This document shows, piece after piece, positions 53,047 to 62,877 of a stretch of DNA of 64,000 nt (position 1 is the first letter of the stretch; each line of letters starts with the position of its first letter). Below the pieces are notes generated by a model. It did no database searches and was not told the origin of the DNA. It saw only the letters and a list, made by a program, of their open reading frames with translations. Both the position numbers and the translations under genes were made by a program. This DNA is from JBARDN01 sp963755705. Its GTDB lineage: Bacteria; Desulfobacterota; Binatia; Binatales; Binataceae. The DNA is taken from positions 434,001-498,000 of the forward strand of contig CAVWKW010000005.1 in assembly GCA_963755705.1 (NCBI GenBank), read 5' to 3'.

Positions 53047-54453
53047 TCAATCGGTCTTGCGGTAGCGGCCGCCGTTGTCGCCCAGGATAAAGCCGGTCGC
53101 GCGGCCTTGCGCGTCGAGCTCGAACCGCAGCGGCTCGCCTGCGGGGCGTCCGAGACTCACGATAAATGTCTGCGGCGCGGCGGTCGCTACCAGCGGGACC
53201 GGGGGCGGCGGCGGGGGTAAAAACGGATCGGTCGGACTTGCGAGTACGAGTTTGCCGCCGCGGAACTCGATATGCAGCACGCCGCCGAAATTGTCCATCC
53301 CGACGTACCTGCCGATTAGCGGCTTGAATCTCTCCGGCGTCGCGATCGGGGGTGCCGCGCGAAATTCGGTTTTCGCCGCCGCCATCAGCATCTCGAGCGT
53401 TTCGAACGCGATCGCGCTCGCCGCGATATTGCCCTGCTTGTTGCTGAGCGCGACGACCCCGAGCTTGTGCTGCTTGTTGAACGCGAGCATCGAAAGAAAT
53501 CCCGGCACCGAACCGCCGTGGTTCAAGTAGATATTCTCGCCGATTCGCGCCCCCATCCAGGTGAGCGCGTATCCGACCTTCCAGTCGCGCTCGACGAAGG
53601 TCACGCGATGCATCGCCGAGATCGATTTTCCCTTGAGCACCTGTGCGCCGCCGCGATCGTCGGCCTTGGTGCGGAATTGGAGCGAGATCCACTTGGCCAG
53701 GTCGCTGACGCAGGTGCGCAGCCCTGCCGCCGCTTCATACCCGCGCGTCGGAGGATCGGGCGCCACGGTCGGCACGTCCTGGTAACGCTCGGGCATGTAG
53801 CCGGTCGCGACGCGTTCATGCCGCGCGGCAATATCGAACCCGCTCGAGGTCATCCTCAGCGGCGCGAGAATATTTTCCATCACGTAATCGCGATAGGGCC
53901 GGCCCGACACACGCTCGACGACTTCGCCCAAAAGCGCGAACGCGAGATTGCAGTACTTGAACGCCGAGTCGGGCTCGATCACGACTTCACACCGCCCGAG
54001 CATCACCAGCGTTTCCTGCATCGAGGGAAATTCGAGATTGCTCCAGTGCCCGTCAGGCGATTCTCCGACCAGCCCCGCGCGATGTGTCAGCAATCGGCGG
54101 AGCGTCACCTCTTCGTTCGCGCCGAAGCGGCTCGGAACCGTTTTGAATTCCGGTATATGGCGCGCGACCGGATCGTCGAGGCGGATTTTGCCCTCATCGC
54201 GCAGTTGCATGATCGCGGTTGCGGTGAAGGTCTTGGTGATTGACGCCACGCCGCAAATCGTCTCCGCATCCATCGCGCTTGCGGACGCGATATCGGCGAA
54301 TCCGAAACCGCCTTTCCACGCGACGGTCTGATCGCGGACGATCCCGAGCGCGATTCCCGGCACCCCCTGCTCGACCATGATCTGCCGCACGCGCGCCTCG
54401 AGCCGCGGCATCACCGAAGCGACAATCAGATCGGACACGACCGTCTCAGCCAT
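53047..54453 (-). CDS. Serine hydrolase of the beta-lactamase/class C family
   Basis: 468 residues with no signal peptide. SxxK motif SITK (Ser71, Lys74), YCN around residue 160 as the YxN motif and HGGSVPGF around 317. A beta-rich C-terminal domain and a Pro-rich stretch follow. Such proteins include esterases and peptidases; resistance is not implied. It overlaps the GNAT gene by 8 bases. Confidence 0.85.
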   Translation of the reverse strand: MAETVVSDLIVASVMPRLEARVRQIMVEQGVPGIALGIVRDQTVAWKGGFGFADIASASAMDAETICGVASITKTFTATAIMQLRDEGKIRLDDPVARHIPEFKTVPSRFGANEEVTLRRLLTHRAGLVGESPDGHWSNLEFPSMQETLVMLGRCEVVIEPDSAFKYCNLAFALLGEVVERVSGRPYRDYVMENILAPLRMTSSGFDIAARHERVATGYMPERYQDVPTVAPDPPTRGYEAAAGLRTCVSDLAKWISLQFRTKADDRGGAQVLKGKSISAMHRVTFVERDWKVGYALTWMGARIGENIYLNHGGSVPGFLSMLAFNKQHKLGVVALSNKQGNIAASAIAFETLEMLMAAAKTEFRAAPPIATPERFKPLIGRYVGMDNFGGVLHIEFRGGKLVLASPTDPFLPPPPPPVPLVATAAPQTFIVSLGRPAGEPLRFELDAQGRATGFILGDNGGRYRKTD

Positions 54454-54943
54454 GAGTTCGTTCCTTCTTCATAGGCAGTTGACGAGGGTTCCATTCATAG
54501 AGGACGTCGGGAGTACGCTCTTCATTGCGCGCGCCGTCGGTAAACTCGATCGCCTTAAATCCGCGCGCTTCGTAAAAGCGCCGCGCTGGCGCGTTCGCCT
54601 GGAACGTCCATAGACGCAGCGTCGCAGGGCGCTCGCGCATCGCGAGCGCCAGCAGCCCGTCGCCGACCCCGCGCCGCTGCGCCGCGGGAGCGATATATAG
54701 ATGCTCGACCAGCTCGCCCTCGAGCGCCAGCATCCCGATTATTTTTCCCGCCGCCGAATCTTCGGCCACCCACACCTCGAGATTCGGCGCCAGGTAAGAC
54801 GCGATCCATCCGCGAATCTCGTCGTCGCTATGCACGGTCGGAAAATAGCGCGCCGCCCCTCGGCGCGACTCGATATAAACCTCGGCAATTGCAGCCGCGT
54901 CGGCAGCGCGGGCACGGCGGATAACGAATCGCGCGGACGCCAT
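54446..54943 (-). CDS. GNAT-family acetyltransferase
   Basis: 165 residues from ATG 54943; the frame stays open upstream but that part has no family similarity. Acetyl-CoA loop LYIAPAAQRRGVGDGLLALA and C-terminal RRFYEARGFKAIEF. Substrate unknown. Co-transcribed with the serine hydrolase by overlap. Confidence 0.85.
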   Translation of the reverse strand: MASARFVIRRARAADAAAIAEVYIESRRGAARYFPTVHSDDEIRGWIASYLAPNLEVWVAEDSAAGKIIGMLALEGELVEHLYIAPAAQRRGVGDGLLALAMRERPATLRLWTFQANAPARRFYEARGFKAIEFTDGARNEERTPDVLYEWNPRQLPMKKERTHG

Positions 54944-55170
54944 AGCATCGTTTCGCCCCGCGCACCCGCCGATGTCAAGCGCGCAGGTTCCATTTTGTGC
55001 GGAGGGCCGCAGAGTTTGCGGATGGAAAATATCATTGGTGGCGCGGGGCCCCACTAATGGATCGCCCTGCCCGTGCAATGGCTGACCAGCGATCCCGACG
55101 CCGCGACTAATCTTGCGCGCCGCCGTCTGGCCTGATGATAATGTCGAACTCGCGACCAAAGGAGCGATCC

Positions 55171-56415
55171 GTGTCAAATTTCCGTTACGTGGCGAGATCG
55201 CTCGCATTCCTGACTCCGCTTCTGTTGTTCGCCTTTCTTCTCGGCCTCACCTCGTGTGGCGATTCGGTTTTTTCGGCCGGCAGTTCCACCGCATCACCAA
55301 CCTCGACCTCTACCGCAAGCGGTGGCAACTTCGCCTACATAACCAACTACAGCAGCGGCTATATCACCGAGTTCAAGCGCAATATCTCGACCGGAGTGCT
55401 GACCTACAACACCCGCGTTGCGGCAGGCGCCGCGAGCGGTCCCAAGGGAATCGCGATCACCTCGAACAACGCCTTCCTGTACGCGACCAATGTCAAGGAC
55501 GGCAATATCTACCAGTACACCGTCGGCACCGACGGCACCCTGGCCCCGATGACGCCGCCGTCGGTCGCCAATGGCGTGAACAGCTCTCCCGAGCAGGCCG
55601 TTACTCTGTCGATCAACTCGGTCCCGTCGTGGCTGTTCGTATCGAACTTCGGCGAAGGCTCGATCAGCGCGTATCCGATAACCTCAGCCGGTCCGCTCGG
55701 AACCGCCGTAACCACCAGCGGGGCCGGGATGAGCGGACCATTCGGCCTGGCGATCAACGCCGCCGGAACTATTCTCTACGCTTCGGATGCCTCCAACGGC
55801 ACCATCTACGCATTTTCGTTCAATTCGACCACCGGAGCGCTGAGCAACATTCCGGGCTCTCCGGTGGCGAGTCAGGGCGGCACCTTCGGCTCGCCGGGAC
55901 TTATCGCGCTGGGACCCTTGTTCAGCAACGGCACCATTCCCGGCACCTACCTGCTGGTAGGAGATACCAATGCCGCGAATGAGATAGTTTCACTGTTCTT
56001 TATCGCCAGCAGCAGCACCGGAGTTCCGGGATTCGTAACGCAAGCAATTCCCTCGAGCTCGGCGGCGATCGGCGTCGCATGGGCTACATCGACGGTCGCG
56101 GGCACGGAGATCGCGCTCTCGGCGAATCAGAGCACTGGCGCGACCGCGTCGGGTTCGATCACCTCGTACATCTTGAGCGGCAACGCACTATCCAATTCGA
56201 ACAATGTGCTGTCGATCAACGGTCCCACCGACATTATCGTCGATCCGCAGAACGTGTTTGCCTATTCGACCGATCAGGGTGACGGAACCTTGTCGCAGTA
56301 CGAGCTCAACGCCACATGCAGCGGAAGTACGCAGACGGTCTGTTTCGTGCAATCGATCAAATCCGACCCGAAGATCGCGAATCCGTCGCCGTTCGGAATC
56401 GTCCTGACGAACTGA
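55171..56415 (+). CDS. Beta-propeller (lactonase-like) lipoprotein
   Basis: 414 residues from GTG 55171, preceded by AAAGGAG at 6 bases; the ATG at 55135 lacks such a site. Lipoprotein signal with lipobox LTSC (about residue 29). The mature part has repeating blade motifs (ITNYSSGYITEFKRN, GIAITSNNAFLYATN, GPFGLAINAAGTILYASD), typical of the seven-bladed 6-phosphogluconolactonase/YVTN-like propeller. Not necessarily an enzyme. Confidence 0.82.
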   Translation: MSNFRYVARSLAFLTPLLLFAFLLGLTSCGDSVFSAGSSTASPTSTSTASGGNFAYITNYSSGYITEFKRNISTGVLTYNTRVAAGAASGPKGIAITSNNAFLYATNVKDGNIYQYTVGTDGTLAPMTPPSVANGVNSSPEQAVTLSINSVPSWLFVSNFGEGSISAYPITSAGPLGTAVTTSGAGMSGPFGLAINAAGTILYASDASNGTIYAFSFNSTTGALSNIPGSPVASQGGTFGSPGLIALGPLFSNGTIPGTYLLVGDTNAANEIVSLFFIASSSTGVPGFVTQAIPSSSAAIGVAWATSTVAGTEIALSANQSTGATASGSITSYILSGNALSNSNNVLSINGPTDIIVDPQNVFAYSTDQGDGTLSQYELNATCSGSTQTVCFVQSIKSDPKIANPSPFGIVLTN

Positions 56416-56436
56416 TCGAATCCTATCCGCCGCGCT

Positions 56437-56496
56437 GTCTTATTCCTCGCCCGGAAAGGGAGAGCTATGCAAAGCTCTCCTCAGGGGGCGAGGAAT
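56437..56496. repeat. Long hairpin between convergent genes, copy 2 of dispersed repeat
   Basis: ATTCCTCGCCC (56442-56452) pairs with GGGCGAGGAAT (56486-56496), and GGAGAGCT pairs with AGCTCTCC inside. It may end both convergent genes, though no T-run is present. Its left side matches 59957-59983 in inverse orientation. Confidence 0.6.
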
Positions 56497-56500
56497 CTAT

Positions 56501-57307
56501 CTACATCCGCAGGCAGGCTTCCGCGGCGAGCTCGAATAGCTGCGCGCGAACCGCGTGACGCATCCATCCGCGATCGTTCCATCTGCCGCCCAAATCGTCG
56601 GCGCCGTATAGAATCTGCCCCAGCATCACGCGCCGGAATTTTGCCGCCGCGAAAAACGCCGCCGCTTCCATCTCGACCGTCAGGCATCCCTCGCGCTTGC
56701 GCGCGAGCATCCGCGCCCGCGTCTCGCGGAAAAGTCCGTCGGTGGTCCAGGTCTTCGCGGACAGGTACTCGACGCCGCGCGCGCGCAGCGTCGCCTCGAT
56801 CGCGCGAAGCGCCCGCGGATGCGGTCCGACCTCGCGGCTCGGCGGCAGGTAGTGGTACGAGGTCCCTTCGTCGCGAATCGCGGCGGTCGGCACGATGATA
56901 TGCCCGACCGCAATCGACGAATCGAGCACGCCCGCGCCTCCGCACGCGATGAACTTGCGGCATCCGAGCGCGATCAGCCGCTCCAGCATCGCCGTCGCCA
57001 TCGCGGCGCCGACGCGCGGATGCGCCACGATCAGGCGCTTGCCGTGGAACTCGATCTCGTGAATCGGATGCCGTCCGCCTTCGCCTTCAGCGACGCTGAC
57101 CTCGCGTCCGCTATCGCGCGTGTGATGGTCCAGCACCTCGGGGAAGAAGCACAGCACGCAGTGCGCGGGCACATCAATCGCTTTAACAATCCGCCGCGGC
57201 TCGAGGATCGCGGTGCGCGCCGGATCGTACTCAAGGATAGGAAAGCGCCGCCGCGCCAGCGGCTTTGTCACCGCCCGCGTCCGCGATGGTTTCATATGTC
57301 GAGCCAT
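56501..57307 (-). CDS. Nucleoside phosphorylase-like protein
   Basis: 268 residues. VGAAMATAMLERLIALGCRK, FIACGGAGVL, IIVPTAAIRDEGTSYHY and CLTVEMEAAAFFAA match the PNP/uridine-phosphorylase fold, with the catalytic VEMEA element present. It would cleave a nucleoside phosphorolytically; base preference unknown. The start may be ATG 57307 or ATG 57295. Confidence 0.85.
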   Translation of the reverse strand: MARHMKPSRTRAVTKPLARRRFPILEYDPARTAILEPRRIVKAIDVPAHCVLCFFPEVLDHHTRDSGREVSVAEGEGGRHPIHEIEFHGKRLIVAHPRVGAAMATAMLERLIALGCRKFIACGGAGVLDSSIAVGHIIVPTAAIRDEGTSYHYLPPSREVGPHPRALRAIEATLRARGVEYLSAKTWTTDGLFRETRARMLARKREGCLTVEMEAAAFFAAAKFRRVMLGQILYGADDLGGRWNDRGWMRHAVRAQLFELAAEACLRM

Positions 57308-57602
57308 TCCAATCGAGTAAGCCGAAGCCGCCTCGACGAATCAACTGCGTCGCCGAAGCGGCATCGCCAGTTGTCCGCGAGACTGGACACTTCCGAGCAC
57401 GCAAAAAAAGACCGACCTAACCCCTACCCCTTCCCGCACGGGAATGGGGACAGACCAGACCACGGTAAGACTGGAACACCGACTGCTGCTGGTCGCGGGA
57501 GCGCCAGCCTCTCCAAAGCTCGTGGCATAGATTCCCCTTCCCGCGCGGGAAGGGGCAGGGGTTAGGTCGGGTCTGAGTACTGCTCTGCGCTCGATGCGTA
57601 TG
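57308..57602. repeat. Intergenic region with MITE-like inverted repeat
   Basis: No gene. Arms 57413-57437 and 57545-57569 are 25-bp inverted repeats with one mismatch (CGACCTAACCCC...; ...GGGGTTAGGTCG), each continuing into a CCCGCGCGGGAA-type palindrome, giving a 157-bp element. Confidence 0.65.
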
Positions 57603-59144
57603 CTATCCGCGCGCGGCTGCCACTCCCGCCATCACGCGCTCGGCTACTCCCGCGCGCTCCTGGCCGCGGCGGCGCAGGTCGGCGAACACGTCATCCACGA
57701 ACGCGCGCATTAACGCGACGTCGGGCATCAGCCGCGGCTCCGACATCATGCCGAAATACAAACTCTGGTTGTAACTCAATATCGCGACGCCGTAGCCGAG
57801 CGTCATCCCCAGCGGCACCAGTGGAATCATGTCGAGGCATCGATGCCCCAAGAGGTACAGCGGCACCTGCACGCCGGGAACGTTGGTCGCGATAAAATTT
57901 ATCATCGCGGCCGGCAGCGCGAGTCCGCCCGGCGCCGGTTTCCATCCACTGACTTTCGCAAGCGCCGCCGCCGCGTCCATCGCACCCGTCGCCATCCGCG
58001 AGCCGAGCGCGACGATCGTCGGTGGGACTCCTTCGGCCAGCCGCATGAACGACTCGAGCGATTGCGCGCTGCCTGACTCCTTGATCCGGTCGGTCTCCGC
58101 CGCGATCAGATGCAGCCGCTCGACCACGTCCATCGGCGCGGCCGGCGCCGTCGGAAACATCATCGAGACCCGATTCCCGAGCGCGCCGCGCTCCTCGCGA
58201 TGGCGCACGTTGACGGGGCATCCGATGCACAGCTCCTCGCCCTGTCCTTTGTATCCATGATGATCCAGATAGCGCGCCGCACCTTCAGTCAGAATCGTCA
58301 GGACGACGTCGTTGACCGAGCCGCCGAAGGCCTGCCGGATCGCGCGAAAGTCGGCGAACGATTGGCGCGTCCACGCGATCTCGCGCCGCTCGGTTGCGAC
58401 TCCCGCGTTCCACGGCGTCTGCGCGATTCGCCGGGTCGCCAGCTCGGTCATCGTGCGCGCTGCCGACGCGAGCGCCTGCGCGTTTTTCGCGGCGACGCCC
58501 GGTTCGCTCATCATCTCGCGCGCGGCCGCTTGCGCACCCTCGATTGTCGCGAGCAACTGCGCGCGCGCGCCCTCGATAAATCGCGCCATACCCGACGACG
58601 GAGGATTCGGCACCCACGGCGTCTCCGGCGCTACGACCGGCTCCGGATCGGGCCGGAAATCGTACATCACCTTCAACAGCTCGACGCCCGAGACTCCATC
58701 GACCAGGCAATGATGCACCCGCCACACGATTGCCGTGCGTCCGCCTTCCACCGCCTGGTAACAATGCATGTCCCACAGCGGACGCGCGCGATTAAGCGGT
58801 GTTTCGTAGCCGCGCATGATGAGGCTGAGCGCGTCGGCTTCGCTGGTGCCGGGCGGCAACTCGTGGTTGAAGACGTGATTGGCGACGCTGAATTCCGGAT
58901 CGTCTTCCATCATCGCGTGCGCGAGATTGAACGGCACCGGCGCAAGCCGCTGGCGATAGCGCGGGATCAGATGAATCCGGCTTTCGACGTGGCGCAGGAT
59001 GTCTTCGAAATCGATCCGCCCCTCGAGCATCCCGATCGATCCGATATGCAGCGGGCCGTTTTGTGACTCGGCGTAAATGAAGGTCGCGTCCTGAGTGGAC
59101 AGGCGGTAGCTTTGGGTACCGCCGCCGAGGATCTCGGAAGCCAT
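57603..59144 (-). CDS. Wax ester synthase/diacylglycerol acyltransferase
   Basis: 513 residues from ATG 59144, 7 bases after GGAGG; ATG 59150 is in frame but overlaps that site. The active motif HHCLVDG (HHxxxDG, about residue 144-150) and the C-terminal ND motif region (GSVNDVVLTILTEGA) are intact. Such enzymes make wax esters or triacylglycerol from acyl-CoA, so storage lipid is likely. Confidence 0.92.
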   Translation of the reverse strand: MASEILGGGTQSYRLSTQDATFIYAESQNGPLHIGSIGMLEGRIDFEDILRHVESRIHLIPRYRQRLAPVPFNLAHAMMEDDPEFSVANHVFNHELPPGTSEADALSLIMRGYETPLNRARPLWDMHCYQAVEGGRTAIVWRVHHCLVDGVSGVELLKVMYDFRPDPEPVVAPETPWVPNPPSSGMARFIEGARAQLLATIEGAQAAAREMMSEPGVAAKNAQALASAARTMTELATRRIAQTPWNAGVATERREIAWTRQSFADFRAIRQAFGGSVNDVVLTILTEGAARYLDHHGYKGQGEELCIGCPVNVRHREERGALGNRVSMMFPTAPAAPMDVVERLHLIAAETDRIKESGSAQSLESFMRLAEGVPPTIVALGSRMATGAMDAAAALAKVSGWKPAPGGLALPAAMINFIATNVPGVQVPLYLLGHRCLDMIPLVPLGMTLGYGVAILSYNQSLYFGMMSEPRLMPDVALMRAFVDDVFADLRRRGQERAGVAERVMAGVAAARG

Positions 59145-59359
59145 CGCCATTCCTCCAGATGTCGCGCGCAGATGCCGCGCTCAGATGTAGCGCGGAAATT
59201 GCGCGCGGCTGATTCGGCTCAACCTTGGCAGGCATTCGCCGCGCTCTGCAAGCCAAATCACGCCTCGCGCCACTTGCCGCTTGCGCTCCGATGCTGCAAG
59301 GATGATTAGCTAACCGCGCGGCCCGATCCGGCCGCCAGCGGCGTCGCGGAGGGTTTACG

Positions 59360-59941
59360 ATGGCGCAGAAGGCGAAGGGCGAAAGCAAATTTCCGATGCA
59401 TCTGAAACTGCGCGACGGCCGCGAGGCAATCATCCGCATCATGCAGCCCTCGGACAAAGACGCGATCCTCAAGTTCGCCGCCAAGCTGCCCGGCGACGAC
59501 CTGCTGTTCCTGCGCACCGACATCACCAACAAGGCGGTCATCGGCGAATGGATCGATAACCTGAAGAAGGGCAACACCATCACGATCCTGGCCGAGGTTG
59601 ACGGCGACCTGGCCGCCTATGCGAGTGTGCATGTCGAGCCCGCACGATGGACCCGCAGGATCGGAGAGCTGCGCGTCAACGCGTCGTCGAAATATCGCGG
59701 ACTCGGGCTCGGCCGCCGTCTCACTGCGGAGATCTTCGAAGTCGCGCGCGGACTCGGCCTCAAAAAGCTGACCGCCCAGATGACGCCTGATCAAACCGCC
59801 GCGCGCACCGCCTTCGAGCATCTGGGCTTCCAGGTCGAAGCGGTTCTCACCGACTGGGTAGAGGATCGCAAAGGCCACCCGCGCGATCTTCTGATAATGA
59901 CCCACGACGTAACCGGCTTCTCCGACCGCATCGTCGCGTAG
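59360..59941 (+). CDS. GNAT-family acetyltransferase
   Basis: 193 residues. IRIMQPSDKDAILKFAAKLP, ELRVNASSKYRGLGLGRRLT (acetyl-CoA loop) and ARTAFEHLGFQVEAV. N-terminal Lys-rich leader. Acceptor unknown. Divergent from the WS/DGAT gene; the 215 bases between them hold nothing else I recognise. Confidence 0.85.
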   Translation: MAQKAKGESKFPMHLKLRDGREAIIRIMQPSDKDAILKFAAKLPGDDLLFLRTDITNKAVIGEWIDNLKKGNTITILAEVDGDLAAYASVHVEPARWTRRIGELRVNASSKYRGLGLGRRLTAEIFEVARGLGLKKLTAQMTPDQTAARTAFEHLGFQVEAVLTDWVEDRKGHPRDLLIMTHDVTGFSDRIVA

Positions 59942-59956
59942 TTTCTCACCTGGCCT

Positions 59957-59983
59957 CTCCCTTTCAGGGCGAGGAATAAGACA
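59957..59983. repeat. Copy 3 of a short dispersed repeat
   Basis: CCCTTTCAGGGCGAGGAATA plus AGAC matches the reverse complement of 56437-56460 except at one or two bases. Confidence 0.5.
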
Positions 59984-60007
59984 CCGGGCGGCGGACCAGA
60001 GCGCTCG

Positions 60008-61162
60008 CTACACGATTCTTTTCTGGCCGTGCTTGAAGCCGCCCTGTTCGCCGAGCGCGTCGTTCGGACGCTCGCGCGGCTTCTCGCGATTATCTCGCTC
60101 GCGACGGCGGCCGCCGCGGCCCGGTCCCGGAGCCGGGCCGGGTCCGTCGCCGCCACGGCCCTGCCGCGGCGCACCGACCGGGACGATCTCGATCGCGCGC
60201 AGAAAGCCCTCCCCCGATGATCGCGTCGTCAGCATCGGATCTTCCTTCAGCGCCAGATGGATCACGCGCCGATCGCGCGGCGGCATCGGCTCGAGCATCA
60301 CGCTTTGGTGCTCGCGCTTGGCCCGCTCGCCCATCGACAGCGCCATGCGATGCAGTTGCTGGCGGCGGCGCGCGCGATACGCCTCGGTCTCGAGCATGAT
60401 CGGCACCGCGTCGCGGATTCGCCGAGCGACAATCCGGTTGACCACGTACTCGAGCGCGTCGAGCGTCTGGCCATGGCGTCCAATCAGAAGCCCGGAGCCG
60501 TCGCCCTTGATCTCGAGCTCGAGCGAGTCCGGATCGGTTTCGACCACGCGCGAGACTTGCCCCTTCTCGCCCATCAGCTCCAGGATTCGCGCCAGGATCT
60601 CAGTCGCCTCGGCGGCTTGCTGCTCGAGGTTGGCGCTGCGCCGCGGAGCGTCGGGATTTTCGTCGCTGTCGCCGCTGTGCTCGCGCTCGCGATCATCGCG
60701 AGGTTCGCGCGGCGGTCTCTGAGGCTGCTGCTGCGCCGCCTGCGGGCGCGCGGGAGGCTGCTGCGGACGCGGCCCGCGCCGCTCTTCTCTCAGGTCGGGC
60801 CGATATTCTTGCCGGCGATCTTCTCTGCGATCGTCTTTACGATCTTCCCTGCGATCTTCGCGCCGCTCGTCCCTGCGCTCGGGCCGCTGCGCCGGAGGTG
60901 TCTCCGGATGCGAGGGACGGGGCGGTGCGGGCGGTGGCGACTGCACCCCCGAGGTAGCCGCAGCCTGCGGCCGCAGCGTGACGCGGATTTTCGCTTGCCG
61001 CGCGCCCAGGCCGAGCACGCCCGCGCGCGGAGTCGCGAGCACCTCGATCGTGACGTCATCTTCGGTGACGCCGTCTCCGGGCGCTCCGAGCTTTTCGAGC
61101 GCCTGCTTGATCGCTTCTTCCACCGTCGCGGCGGTGACTTCGATTGGGTCGGTCATACTCAT
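60008..61162 (-). CDS. jag: KhpB/Jag RNA-binding protein with expanded charged linker
   Basis: 384 residues. Jag_N domain (about 1-70: EVTAATVEEAIKQALEKLGA, GVLGLGARQAKIRV), a 110-residue Arg/Asp/Glu/Pro linker with RREDR-type repeats, a KH domain with GRHG (LLIGRHGQTLDALEYV), an R3H domain (PPRDRRVIHLALKED) and a Gly/Arg-rich tail. It binds RNA with KhpA and influences cell-wall growth in some bacteria. It overlaps yidC by ATGA. Confidence 0.92.
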   Translation of the reverse strand: MSMTDPIEVTAATVEEAIKQALEKLGAPGDGVTEDDVTIEVLATPRAGVLGLGARQAKIRVTLRPQAAATSGVQSPPPAPPRPSHPETPPAQRPERRDERREDRREDRKDDRREDRRQEYRPDLREERRGPRPQQPPARPQAAQQQPQRPPREPRDDREREHSGDSDENPDAPRRSANLEQQAAEATEILARILELMGEKGQVSRVVETDPDSLELEIKGDGSGLLIGRHGQTLDALEYVVNRIVARRIRDAVPIMLETEAYRARRRQQLHRMALSMGERAKREHQSVMLEPMPPRDRRVIHLALKEDPMLTTRSSGEGFLRAIEIVPVGAPRQGRGGDGPGPAPGPGRGGRRRERDNREKPRERPNDALGEQGGFKHGQKRIV

Positions 61163-62877
61163 GCGGTAGCCGGGCTATAGGCTTTGAATTCGCGGTTTAG
61201 AAACACCTGCTGGACCACGCCCAAAACGTTCGAGGCAAAATAGTACAGCGACAGGCCAGCGGGAAAATTCACGAACATCACGGTGAAGATAATCGGCGTC
61301 AGCATCATCATCCGCTGCTGATTCGGATCCGGCGACGTCGGCGACATCCACTGCTGCAAAAACGTGCTCGCGCCCATTAGCAGCACCAGCACCGGCAGTC
61401 CGTGGCAAGTCATGAACGGTATCTGCGGCATCCACGAGATCGGCAGGCAATCGGGTGCGGACAGGTCCCGAATCCACAGGATAAACGGCGCATGGCGCAA
61501 TTCGACCGAGTTGAGCAGCGCTTCGTACAGGCCGATAAAGATCGGGAACTGGATCGCCATCGGCAGGCATCCGCCGACCGGGTTGACGTGGTTGCGCTTG
61601 TACAGATCGACCATCTCTTTCTGCTGGCGCTCGCTGTCGTCTTTGAACTTCTCCCGGATTTTTTCCATCTGCGGCGACAGCCGCTGCATCTTCATCATCG
61701 AGCGCTGGCTCTTGATCGACATCGGCAGCAACAGCACGCGCAGCGCCAGCGTCAGCAGCACGATATCCCAGCCCCAGTTCGGGGCGATCAGATGGAACAG
61801 CTTCAGCACGCGCAAAAACGGCAGCGCGATAATTCCCGAGTAGCCAAAGTCGATCGATTTGTTAAGCGCCGGATCGACCGTCTCCAGCGCCTCGAGCAGC
61901 TTCGGCCCCATGTACACTTCCGCCGCAAGCGTCGGGCTCGGTCCGAACAGGATTCGCGCAAACGCGTTGTCGCCCGGCTCCAGCGCCATCGACAGCACGC
62001 CCTCGCTCGGATTGCGCGGCAGATACGCCGACAAAAAGTAGCGGTCGCCGAAACCCGCGTAAACGATCTTGCCCGTGGCCGCCGGCGCGCCCTTCTTGAG
62101 CGTAGATTCGTAGTCGCTGATCACCTTGCCCTGCACATACGCCTGCACCGCCGGCACGTCGCGATAGCCTTCGTGCGCCGCCATCGGCTCGCTCATTGCC
62201 AGGCCGATCCCGTCGAGCTTGGGCCCGCCGCTCACCGCGACATTGAGCCCGAATGCGTACGACTCGCCGTGAAACTCGATTGATTTGTCGATCTTGGTGC
62301 CGTCCGCTGCCGTCGCCACGCAATCAACCGCGGCCGTTCCGGTCCCGGGCACGTCGATCGTCGCGGGACCCGCGCAGGTGTAATCGAGCGCCGAGTCGTT
62401 GACCAGCGAGCCCTCGCGCGCCAGCGTCACGCCCAACGGATAGCGCGCATCCTTCTGCGGAACCATCTGGTACGGACCGCTGGCCGCTGCGGCCGAGGTG
62501 TTGTAGCGGCTGAGCGTGAAGCTCGACAGGCGCGCGCCCAGCGTCGTCACCGTAGCCGTGTACAACGACGTATGAATCGTGATCGATCGCGGCGGCCCAC
62601 CCGAATTGGCGCCTGCCAGCGCCTGCCCGGGAGCAGGCTTTGCGATCGCTGACGGCGCGCCCGCAACCGATGACGTCCCCGCCGAGGCAGCCGCCGCCGA
62701 TTGTGCCGCGGCCGACGCGTTCGCGCCTGGAAGCTCCCCTTCGGCGGTCGCCTTTGCGGTGCTTTCAGTATTCTGGCTTCCTGGCGGCGGATACATCCGC
62801 TTCAGCACCAGCTCCTGGTAAGCGAAGATCAATCCCAGCGACAGGATTACTGCGATCAGTACGCGGCTCGAATCCAA
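61159..62877 (-). CDS. yidC: Membrane protein insertase YidC
   Basis: 572 residues from TTG 62877 with AGGAAG at 7 bases. N-terminal transmembrane helix (VLIAVILSLGLIFAYQELVL), a periplasmic domain (about 95-345) and the conserved insertase core (about 350-560: NWGWDIVLLTLALRVLLLPM, NPVGGCLPMAIQFPIFIGLY). The Gram-negative form. It inserts inner-membrane proteins with or without Sec. It starts directly at the yidD stop. Confidence 0.96.
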   Translation of the reverse strand: MDSSRVLIAVILSLGLIFAYQELVLKRMYPPPGSQNTESTAKATAEGELPGANASAAAQSAAAASAGTSSVAGAPSAIAKPAPGQALAGANSGGPPRSITIHTSLYTATVTTLGARLSSFTLSRYNTSAAAASGPYQMVPQKDARYPLGVTLAREGSLVNDSALDYTCAGPATIDVPGTGTAAVDCVATAADGTKIDKSIEFHGESYAFGLNVAVSGGPKLDGIGLAMSEPMAAHEGYRDVPAVQAYVQGKVISDYESTLKKGAPAATGKIVYAGFGDRYFLSAYLPRNPSEGVLSMALEPGDNAFARILFGPSPTLAAEVYMGPKLLEALETVDPALNKSIDFGYSGIIALPFLRVLKLFHLIAPNWGWDIVLLTLALRVLLLPMSIKSQRSMMKMQRLSPQMEKIREKFKDDSERQQKEMVDLYKRNHVNPVGGCLPMAIQFPIFIGLYEALLNSVELRHAPFILWIRDLSAPDCLPISWMPQIPFMTCHGLPVLVLLMGASTFLQQWMSPTSPDPNQQRMMMLTPIIFTVMFVNFPAGLSLYYFASNVLGVVQQVFLNREFKAYSPATA

